Made by a program: the position numbers and the translations under genes | NCBI GenBank assembly: GCA_944472155.2 | Contig: OX235273.1 | Location: forward strand, 3,879,204-3,943,203 | Direction of reading: 5' to 3' | DNA: 64,000 bases | Origin: Trichobilharzia szidati | Taxonomy: Eukaryota > Platyhelminthes > Trematoda > Strigeidida > Schistosomatidae | In this document: positions 11,601-23,600 of the stretch, one piece after another | Layout of the letters: each line of letters opens with the position of its first letter | How positions within the stretch are numbered: the first letter of the stretch is position 1 | The notes under the pieces: model-generated | The model's input: only the letters and a program-made list of their open reading frames with translations | Database searches by the model: none | What the model was told of the DNA's origin: nothing

Positions 11601-14600
11601 ACAACCAACCAGAACAGTCTATTATCAGCTGACGTAGCCGACCTTAAACGTGGCTAAAATGAATAAATATAGTTTTCTTTATTATTATGTTTATTAGTAC
11701 TATTATACAAAAGGTTTGTTGGTACTAGATGGTTGGAGGCAATCGACAGGAAGCCTTCGACCTAGGTTTCGTGCTAGTTGGCACTCATCAGCAAGGCGTA
11801 TCTGCAACTTTGAAGGAACTGATGTCCCTTCTGAGATTTGAACCTGCGTCACCCAGTGACTGCTGCAGTCAGAGACGTTACCACTGAGCTATTCAGGCTC
11901 GCGACTGACCTCCTGTATGACTGTATTGGATATTTTTGATTGAACACTAGTCAGTAACTAGTGTAATGTGTCTAGTCCTATCTTCGGTGCAGACTGCTGC
12001 TGCTGCTGCTGGATTCAACACAGAACTTGGCACCGAAGTGCAGAAGTTCGAGTTGCCACGTTCCAAATAGCACACCAAGGTACACAGGAAAATGAGTGAA
12101 GAGAATCAATAGAATTTAGGTAAGCATAAGAGTGAAACAAAATGAGTAATGGTAGAAAGGAATGTGAAGGTTAAAGAGACTGAATACATCTGCGTAAGCC
12201 ATTGACAACGATTTTGAGCCATGTCACCTATTGTCTCCAGCCATTGATTCTTAGAGTCCCGAGGGCCCCAACCCGGAAGTCTGCATCTCCCTACCTGACT
12301 CAGTTTAACTGTCAGGGATTTCATGGATTGAAATCGGTGCAGACTGAATTCTATCAGTCAGGTTTGGAGGTCAGTCGCGAGCCTGAATAGCTCAGTGGTA
12401 ACGTCTCTGACTGCAGCAGTCACTGGGTGACGCGGGTTCGAATCTCAGAAGGGACATCAGTTCCTTCAAGGTTGCAGATACGCCTTGCTGATGAGTGCCA
12501 ACTAGCACGAAACCTAGGTCCAAGGCTTCCTGTCGATTGCCTCCAACCATCTAATACCAACAATTCACAGTGCACCGTAATGGCGAGCCACCTAGCATGG
12601 TGGCCACATTGCAAACATGACTGATAGAATTCAGTCTGCACCGAAGATAGGACTAGACACATTACACCAGTTACTGACTAGTGTTCAATCAAAAATACAA
12701 AAGGCTTGTTTGACATTTACCAACTTACATCATCATCTCTGGAGTAGACATGGTAAGCGGCCACCGACCAGAGGAAGTGTGTATTAGTGCACAGCAGTTA
12801 ACTCTGTCCTTTTTTATGGTTATTATGAGAGAGGGGTGTCGAAAGTAAAAGATTTGAAGACGCTAGCTGTCTCTGTCCACATAGAGTGAGTAATATTGAG
12901 GTTAGGCATCGAGTTTTGCATAAGGAGATTGTGAATCTACATCGATTGAGGTGGTGGCTAGGATAGGCGATACGCCTTTCTCAAGTTGACGGTTGGTTTG
13001 TACCAGCTACTACACATAAGGAGGTGTAGACTGCCTTAGTTGAGATCCTCGAGTTGCTAGCTAAGATCCAATGGCTAAGGACTATTGGTGATATTGGCTC
13101 AAAATCATTTCCAATGACACTCTTTGCAATCGCCCAATATCCACTAAACCGTTATATTCTTCCATGGTATAATATAGGCACCAAGAAGATACGCCACACG
13201 ATAATAATAAAACAACAACATATGAAAAAAAAGTAGGTAGAGAATAAATGAAGACTTTGTCCAGAAAGGAAGCAGCTATATTTAACAAGACTAAACAACA
13301 TTCATCGAATAATCGTCGGAAAGGGAAGAAAGAAGGAAACTGCAGCGCGTTCACCATCGATGATTGCGATTCTTGGCTATATCCGATAACGTTTCCAGTT
13401 ACCGATTCGAGCTATCCCTCGGACTCCAACCACGGAGTCATGACGTGTCAAGCGACGCTAACCTACCACAAATATCCTTCATCCCACGACGTCACGTCAT
13501 GGGCTAACGACCTCTCCGCTTTTTTATCCCGTTCCAGGGATAGCGAATAGAGTTCAGTACGGAGGTCTTTAGGATGACACTCGAAGCATATGTCCACGCG
13601 AGAGATGCCGGTGTTTCTAGATGACAACATTCAATGAGCAGTGATCTCCACTGTGTCCAAATACACGCTGCTGGACCTCAGAATTACTCATGCGATGATA
13701 CCACCGAACGCAAGCAATTCTACAGAGACAGGAGTGAAGAGCCATTAAGTAGAGGAGTTGCATTAGTAGGAGGAAGGTAAGATAATAGAGATGAAGATGA
13801 AGACAAAGGTGGGTGAGGATTAGAGAGGTTTCGCGTGCTCTTCGGATTGTGAGGGCGATTGTTACTTCCCAGCTGCCCACACCGTGGAAGTTGGTTGCGT
13901 AACCGCAGAGCCCAGGGGACAACTGCTTGAGGCAGGTCACACACGGCCTGTTTTTGTTTGTTCTTTTTCATTTGGTGTGTCTCAGTAGAGTATTTATCAC
14001 TTCTGCCCTGTGACACGGCAGCAGAAAGCGCGGTCGTTGTTAATCCGGGCCCCAACCGATCCGGCATGATATTTTGTGATTTATTTGAAGTCATAGGATT
14101 GGATTGGGTAACTGCTTTTAGTCTAACCGCTATCCAAACAACCTTCCTGGCATGGTAGGACCTGCAGGAACATAAGTTCCAGCCAGTATAGCTTGTTGGG
14201 TCATTGTGGTGTTCAAGCCCGACCACCACGTCAAGGTAGCAGCTTTCGGTCGGGTCTACAGAGACAGCAATACGCAGAGTAGCTGTACATCTTCAGCTCG
14301 GAGAGACTAGGTTTCGCAGGCGTAGAGCGAAACTTTCGCACACCGAAGCATTGTATACCCGACTTTTGACAACCAGACTAACGTCGCGACGGTGCTAGAG
14401 GTGGCTTCTATTAGCACATACCACCCTAGCTTTCATGATACGGCCGGAAATCTCGACCATCGCAACTACTCCAGTGCTAACGCAACTACCCAGATACAAG
14501 ATTATACCGACAACTTCAGGCGGTCCACCTGCAAGAGTGAGTGAGGGTACAGACTCCTGCCAATCACGTGACAGTACTTTGCACTTCGACGGCGCCAAGC

Positions 14601-17600
14601 ATATACCACACTTACAGACACACTGATTGCCAACTGATTTGGACAGATTGCAAGCTATAGCACACAATAAGACGATATCATCTGCTTTTGTTTTTACATG
14701 GGGGAGGGTTGCCCATCTTGCGCCCAGCCTTCCTTTTTCTTCGGGCTTAATGCCGACTAGTAAAGTAAGCGAGATTTAGGAGTGCATCTGCAGGAAATCA
14801 AACCCGGATCTCCAACTTGGCTAGCGAGCATTCAATAGACCTAATTATATGTAAAATGAGATAGAATTTACCAAATATCTAGTAATAATTATGAGGTCAT
14901 TTACATAAGTGAAACTAGTAGATCCATTCAGCTAGGCCTATTAGAATATTGAAAAAATTTAGCCAATTCTAGAATATTTGAACCCATTACGTTAAATTCT
15001 CACTCTTTCTCTCAAAAAGAGACTCTCGACCATTGCTATGCACGTACTTGCATGAAATCACACAATACGATAGGATAGCGTAAGACTATTGAAAGGTGGT
15101 ATACTTAGATGAGAACTCAGATAGAGACAGGTTAATAACCGAATAATTATGCGCATACGATTAACACCACATACATGTATCCACAATGGAATCCATCATT
15201 AGCTTTTGCGATTAGCCTCTGCCTATTCTATTGTATTGATCCACTGAAGTAGAAGGAACCACCATTGTGGTTACACCAAAGGATGAGACTATATACAGTT
15301 CTGAGTGTGGATAAGGCTAGAATAAGCATTCACCTCTCTCTTGAAAACAAATGGGGAATGATAGTGGAAACCTCGATTATTGGCTTAAACAGGCAACTTT
15401 CAACCAATGAATCCCAAGTTCCGATCCGGCTCTATCGATTTCAGCTTGTGGCAATTAAGCAGCATTATTAGTCATTGGTTACAGGATTTCATCATGAGCT
15501 GACATTGGTTAGAGAACTATTGGAAAACCTGGGAGTACTGGACAGCTGTTTCGTCCTAGTTTGGGACTCTTCAGCAGTACGCACTCACCGGGGTTCGAAC
15601 CCAGGACCCTACAAACCAATACTTGAATATCAATGAGATGCTCACTGGCAACTGGCCCTATTCAGGTAGGTAGTTACCAGTAGGGTGCAGCAGGTCGGGT
15701 GTGAGGACAAATACTCGCCGAAGACACTGGCTAACGGTTGCGCTATATCGTGAATTGGCAGAAGTTAAAATTCATGTACTGGCCATTGGATCGGGTCCCA
15801 GTGGCTTAATGGTCTACGAGCTCGCTGGCCTTGTAACCGCAAGGTCCTGGGTTCGAACCCTGATGGGTGAGTACTGATGAAGAGTCCCAAACTAGGACGA
15901 AACAGCTGTCCAGTACTCTCTGAAGGTTTTCCAATAGTTCTCTAACCAATGTCAGCTCATGATGAAATCCTGTAACCAATCAACCAAATCCCTACAAACC
16001 AATACTTGATTATTAGTCATTATTTTCGCTTGCGTTCCTTTGCTTTCCTAGTAGAACATAAGGCTTCAAAAGATTGAGCTTTTAAGTTTCAGTAGCAGTG
16101 GTGTTTACCTTTTAAAGGGTGGAGGGGGGAAGGAAGGGATCACTAGTCTCACAGCCAACCTTTGCACATTACAACCGACTAGGGGAGTTAAAATGATGCG
16201 TGCCTGCCGGGCGGCAATGCATAATCGGCAAGCATCCCTACAGCTGAACTACCGACGCAATCATTGGTCATCACACAATAAGCTTGACTCACGACTTGGA
16301 AGATGAAAGATTTCTTCCAGGAACTCAATTTACAGAAATTATTCCATTGCGTAATAATCTTTTTTTCTATTTGATTATATCAATTAGCTTCCACATTCAC
16401 CCACAATAATCAGTTTCACTACAAACTTTACCGTATTCTTTTAGTTAGAGAGAAAACAAAAAACACACCCTCACATAAAAGGATACACATACTAGACTGT
16501 AGAATAAAAAGAAAACACCATGATAGGTGGGTTATGATTATTATTATTGTTCCCTTGGGTTCCTAGTGGAACATAGGGCTTCAACTGCACGTCTCCACTT
16601 GCTTCTGTCTTCTGCTGTACTTTTCACCTGCATCCATGTTAGTCCATACTGTTTCAGCTCCTCTTCACACGATCTCCTCCATGTCACCCTTGCACTGACG
16701 TCCCACTACTCGCCGCTTCCCTTTCGGGTTCCACTCGAGCACTGGCCTGACGCGCGATGTCACCCAGCGGCCTCCTCAGCGAGTGTCCAATCCATCTCCA
16801 CTTTCTCCTGCATATTTGTTGGGCGATTGGTTCTTGTTTTGTTTGTTCCCATAGTTTCTTGTTGGTGATTCTTTCCGGCCATCTGATCTTCAGTATAGAG
16901 CGAAGACAGTTAGTTGTTGATAAAGGTCTGCAACAGGCTGTTGGAAATATTCTTTGTGACCCGCCGCCAAGTTTCTGATCCGTATAGAAGAAGTGACTGA
17001 CTTGACGTTTGTATTGAAAATCCGAATCACTTTGTTGTTGATGCTGAGTGACAGCGGAAGATTTCCAGATTGATTTCAGGTTGATGAATGTGTTTCTCAA
17101 CCTGGGTGGGTTAGATACTAGCAATTATAGGAAACCGATACATCCCCCCCGTAATAAATACTTAGACTTTAACCCATCCCGTCTGGAATCGGTAAAGATA
17201 TGTTCAGTCAAATGTCAGTATCATCGGGTCAGAAGGCTAGGTGGTAAATCAGAAGAAATCAAACAAATAAAGAAAATTTTACTCGTGAATAACTACCCAG
17301 CCACTAGAATTTATTCAGAAATGTATGAAGAACCATAGAAAAATTAAGATTAGCAATAAAAATGACAAAAATAACGGAAATAATATAGAATTCAAAGGCT
17401 GCACGGTAATGCCGTAGAAAGAAGGAAAGTCAGAGGAGGATTTACGTAGAATTCTCAATGAGGCTGGAATGAGTCAGGGTGGCGTTTAAGCTAACAACCA
17501 ACCAACCATCCCTCTCAGAGATACACCTTGCCGACTTATGAACCCACCCCCCAATAGATCCCATTAGGAGAAATAATACAATTTATCAAATACCCTAGTT

Positions 17601-20600
17601 AGCTCGTGTTTTGTGTGATAAAGAAAGCATTAGGCGTGACACCTATAATTCATTAAATAGTCAGTAGTACAACTGGATCTCGTCTTTCCAAATAATATCA
17701 TTTATAGGTGCAACATTTTCTTTTCCTTTTCTCCCTCTCTCTTTTTTCCGCTATGTGCTGCTTTGTTTCTTTCTCTCGCTTACGCCAGTTTAATAAGACA
17801 GCTTCCACTTTTCTAACACCTTCAAACACTTTTCAGCTTTCCTTTGCTACCGATATGCCAATGTGTTGTTGTAATAATGAACTGCGATTTCCTTAATCTA
17901 TGTAGAATTCTATTTATTGATAATGTACTAACTGGATGCAATACTGTAGTAAACAAAATGCTGAGAATTCCATTCTGTATCACAAGTACTGTTTTGGAAT
18001 AAAGCAAATTATTATTATTATATACCACTTGATGACTTGACTGTGAGGTCAATTCAGTGACATTGGTTAGTCAAACTAGTAGATCGGGGTCAATTCGATT
18101 AGATCATTGGAGCACTGAAATTTAGCGAGACCTAGAATGATTGAGTCAAATAATCTAGAAAAAATCCCAGCCATTGCACTGCATTCACTTGCATGTAATC
18201 ACACAACGATAAGGTGGGTGGGATAGGGTGAGAGTATTAAAAAGTAATATGGTTAGGTGGAGAGAGAGATAAGAGGGAGGTTAATCACTGACTCCTTGTT
18301 TATTGATTCAACACCGCACACGGGGTGTGGAAATGACGCAACGCCTATGCTAAAGGTACAGAAAGTGGCGACAAACAACAAGGGGAGGAGGAAGAGAAAA
18401 TGTATTGTGAAGCAGTGTGACTGACTGACTGACTGGTTTCAACATAGAACTTTGCACCGATGTGCAGCAGTTCGAGTCGCTACACTCCCTTCATGTACCA
18501 CACAAAGCAAGAGGAGACAGTAAAAAGAAATGCGAAATAGAGACAGTAAACAGAGATATAAGGCAAAAGAATAGTAATATGGAAGAACAAAGTAGTTTTA
18601 TTGGATATTATAAATCACAAGGAGTGGATGCATCTGCGCCAGCAAATGAGAACGATTTTGAGCCATATCAACGATTGTCTCCAGTTGTCATTGGTTTTTA
18701 CCGTCCCGAGGACCTCAACTAGGAAGTCTACACCTCCCTACGTGGCTTAAACTAACTGTTGTAGATTTCATTGACTGATGAAGCCATGTTTTGGTTTGAC
18801 CACCGCTAGCTCTTTTCCAACCTGACCCTATGTCAGCGGTTAACATTGCTCATCGAGGAAGGCGGTCGATGGCTAGGTATGCATGAATAACACATGTCCT
18901 AACCATCTCAGTCGATGTAGCTTCACAGTCTCGTCGATTGATTTCCCCTCCTTACCTAGCACTGGCAGTGTGACTAAAATTGATATGATTATTAGTTTTA
19001 TTATTTTTATTTATTTTATTGTTAAGCTTGATTCCACACAGTACTTTTGGTAAAGTATGGAATTTCAGCATGGATATCGGTAGCCCAAATTTAACAGGCC
19101 GACCATAGAATCGGGTGTGCGTCGGCAGGTAATCGAACCCCGGACCATGTACATGGTCGGCGGGAGTCCTAACCACTGTGCTACCGACGCAATAATTGGC
19201 AATAATTTATGCTGGAAACCTTGTCATCCAGTTGTTGAAATATTGCACCACTCACTGTGTGACATTTGCAATAAAATTACCCAACATGAAATTACTTACA
19301 TTCTACCACCAAAGTGGCCAAGTTCGACACTTACATTAATGACAGACAACTTCATTATCAATTAATAAATAAAATAAAATAAAACAACAACAACACATGT
19401 ACTAACTAGCCACAGTCGACCACCACCACCTACCTTAATTTGACGAACAATTTCAAATTCTGATGTTGTATGAAAATCAGCACCTTCTTTACGCAGTAAT
19501 AATCGTAAGAAACGTGTTACATCACGACCAGCTAAATCTGTACGTTCAATTGCATGCGGTAGAGCATAACCTTCATAGATAGGTACAGCGTGTGTTACAC
19601 CATCTCCTGAATCCAATACAACTCCTGTAGTTCGCCCTGTAGAATATCTGTTATGTATATATATACATATATTGCAAAATGACAAAAACAGAAAGTAGTG
19701 AATACATTGACAATTAGTAAGTGGATAGTTTGATAGTATGGATCACCTGTTAAGTTGAGAAACATACCTCCTATGAACAAATTGGAAGTTGAGAGTCGAC
19801 GCATCTCCCTACATCGCTACGCCAGTAATATAAAGATGGTAGAGAGGAAAGATAGATTGGGCATAAGGCTAGCAACCTGATCCTGTAAAAATAAACACCA
19901 CTGTTACAGAAACTTTAAGCCTCTAGCCTTGAAGCCACCGCCCTATGTTCCACTGGAAACGTGAAGGTTTAAAAAAAATAAATAATCTAGAAAAAAGGTC
20001 AGTTATTGCATTGTAGGCACTGGGAAAATAGTGTGGGTGGGACAGGGTGAGAGTATTAAGGAGTAATATAGTTAGTTGGAGAGAGAGAGTGTGTGTGACA
20101 GTTGGGTTAATCACTGAAGCTTTGTTTATCGATTGAACACCGCATACGGGCTGTCGAAATAACGCAATGCCTATGCCGGAGATATGGAAAGTGGCAACAA
20201 ACAGGAAGGGAAAGACGGACGGGGGGAGGGAGAGAAGCCGTGTGACTAAAATTGATATGATTATGAGTAGTGGCAATAATTTATGCTCGAAACCTTGTCA
20301 TCCAGTTGTTAGTAGTGCATGATCTTTATATGAATAAATTTATCTAATGTGGAATTATGAAAAAGAGAAGACGTTCAGCGAAGAGACTCTTTTCGGCGAA
20401 TTCATTCACATAGCTGTACAATCGCATTTATATACAATTATTTGTGTGTGTGTGTGTGTACATGAGGTTTGTCAAGTTTAGATAATTAATCAGGTAAATC
20501 AAGAATGATCTAATATAGAAACAAGGTTGATCAGAGTTTGTAAGTTAGATGACGACATGTAATTCACTAGAATGTTTCAACTTAGGTCAGGATAGCAACA

Positions 20601-23600
20601 GAGGTAACTACACGTAGAGACTAAGTAGAGGTGGGGTAGAGAATAATGCTATTTAAATTAGAACTAAAATTGAGCAAATAAATTGGATGACGTAACATAA
20701 ATGACTAGAAATTGAGCGTTGGTCAAGTCAGTAACAGTGGTAATGAGGTGTAGAAATTAAATCGGGTGTGGGGTAGAGAACAGGAAGGTTGAAAATGTAA
20801 AGTATTACAATTGAAAAGACAAAATAATACTAATGAAGAGACAGAAAGAAAGAAATAGAATTTACCTGTCGGGTATTAAGACAGATTACGTCCATTGCAA
20901 GTGTAGTGATTGAACGAACTTCTTCTGTATGCAGAGTTCAGGACTTAGCAAGTGAATTGCCATTGAAGAATTCTGATTCGTACACTTTTAGGAAGACTGT
21001 TTCGTATTCTGTAGACGACTGGCAAGTTTGTATGGGGTGTAGCTTGGTGTCCGGAATCTATCAGATGTTCTAAGATGGAGCTGCGGGGGCGTCGTTTTTC
21101 TCCTTTGTAAAACCATGTTGGTAAGTGTTCGGTGATACGTTTGAAAAGCTATTGTGGAATTAATTCTACCACGGGCCGAGTTCTACACTTACATTAATAA
21201 AACGGATTAACATCGTGAACACATCTAAAATCCAAAGTTTGAATACCTACTTATAACCGAAGACTCTCATCATGCGAAAAATTCCCTCAAACTATAAACA
21301 ATAATTATTATTGTTGTTGTTAAGTGAATCTACAGAATAAGGATTAAATATAATACGCCTAAATATCGATTAGTGATTGATTTCTGTTGAGTTTATGTCA
21401 CTTTTTCAATACCTTCATATGACTTACACTCATTTGTACATGGTAAAGGTGTTAATAATAGTTATAAGCTTATTGATTTTAACTTTTTGACTTTTTAGGA
21501 AAAGAACTGTTGAATCAGCAATTCAAAGTGCGTCCAAGTTGTCAAGGTTTGTTTTTTTTCCTTCACGTTCCCCAGTGGAACATAGGGCTTCAAGCTAGTG
21601 GCTTGAAGTTTCTGTAGCAGTGTTTAATTTTCACAGGATGGGGTTGCTAGCCTCATGCCAAACCTTTCCTCTCCCCCAGCATTATTTATGGCTTAGCGAG
21701 GTAAAGGAGTGCATCGGTGGCCGGGGATCGAACCCCGGACCATGTGCATGGTCGGCGAGCGTCCTAACCGCTTGCCACCGACGCACAATTGTAGAAATAT
21801 TGCCTGTGATTGCTGTTTGCTTATTATTTTGATTCATTCACTGTAGATCTGTTGGTGAGCCATCTGGCATGATGGCCACATTGCAAACGTGACTGATTGA
21901 ATTCAGCCTATACCAAACAAAGGACTAGACACATTACACTAGTTACTGACTAGTGTCCAATCAGAGTATCCAATGCAATCGTACAGGAGGTCATTCGCCA
22001 GTGCGAATAGCTCAGTGGTGGTAATGTCTTTAAAGGCACCACCAAGAGACGACAGTTAGAATCTCAGACAGGAGGGACCTGAGTTCCTTCAACCTGGTTA
22101 TAGATATTCCTTGCTATGACTAGCAGAGTTCCAGCTAGCACAAAACCTAGGTCTAGGCAGGGCTTCCTGCCGATTGCCTCCAACCACCTAATATCAACAT
22201 GTATGTAGTCCACTAGTTGAATGGCTTGCCTACCAAAAGGTGGGTGGGTTATGAAATATGGGCCCTACTACTTCATTTACCATAGTTTAGGCATTCAGTT
22301 AGTGATCACAAACCTTTATACAATACGTCATAGAGAAGACAGAGGTGATGAAGACATCTCATCAACAAACAATACCTATCCTCATCAATCGGCAAAATCT
22401 CAAGGAAGTCACCTCCTTTAGTCACCTGGTCAACATCGCTTCAGCTAAAAGCTGTACGGATAATGAAAATGAAAGCCAAGATCTGGGAAAACAGTGTAAG
22501 TGTGGACATTCACAGCACCACAGTACCAAGAACAAGATCCGAATTTTCAACATTGGTGTGAAATCAGTGCTTCTAAAAAGTACACTCAGCATCAACAACG
22601 AAATTCGGATTTTCAATACAAACGTCAAGTCAGTCAGTTTTTCTATACGGATCAGAAACTTGGCGGCGGGTCACAAAGAATATTTCCAACAGCCTGTTGC
22701 AGACCTTTATCAACAACTGTCTTCGCTGGCTCTATACTGAAGATCAGATGGCCGGAAAGAATCACCAACAAGAAACTATGGGAAGAAACAAAACAAGAAC
22801 CAATCACCCAACAAATATGCAGGAGAAAGTGGAGATGGATTGGACACTCGCTGAGGAGGAGGCCGTTGGGTGACATCGCGCGTCAGGCCAGTGCTCGAGT
22901 GGAACCCGAAAGGGAAGCGGCGAGTAGTGGGACGTCCCAGGGTGACATGGAGGAGATCGTGTGAAGAGGAGTTAAAACAACATGGACTAACATGGATACA
23001 AGTGAAAAGTACAGTAGAAGACAGAAGCAAGTGGAGGCGTGCAGTTGAAGCCCTATGTTCCACTAGGAACCCAAGGGAACAATAATAGTAATAATAAGTA
23101 CACAGATTTGGCAGGTGAACAAAGGCATTTCAACGCCTGTCTTCTCTCGATACTGACGATCAGAAATGGCTATCCAGAAAGGATAGGCAACAAGGAACTC
23201 TGGCAGACAGCAAACCAAGAACCTATGCAGGTGGATTGGACATACACTGAGGAGACCGCTGAGTGACACATTACACATCAGGCCCTCAAATGGAAATCTA
23301 ATGGGAAGAGATGAGTTGGGCGTCTAAGGAGGGCATGGAGAAAACCGCCCGTTGGGAGATGAAAGCTTATGAGAACAGTCAGTTATGCAGTCAGCTAGGA
23401 AGTGATCGCAAAGAACAGAGTGGAATAGACGTGTGTCGTTGAGGCCGAATACTACACTCGGAAGTATAGGAGTGAATACTACAGCAAGACACGGATCCAG
23501 AAAGCTCGGGCTGCTTTCGCTAACTTACACCGTCTCTGGCGTAGGCGTGACATCCGGCTGTCAACCAAGGGACGTGTATACTGCTCAGAAGTTCGCTCCG

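Larger units (their letters stand above)
15477..16008. mobile_element. RZ2 inverted dimer inserted as one unit (13-bp TSD)
   Basis: ATTATTAGTCATT occurs at 15464-15476 and 16009-16021. Between them lie two RZ2 units in opposite orientation: antisense 15477-15640 and sense about 15790-16008. Each has box B GGTTCGAACCC and a hammerhead; the sense unit also has box A (GTGGCTTAATGGTC). The single target duplication around the whole pair indicates that the dimer integrated as a unit. Confidence 0.82.
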
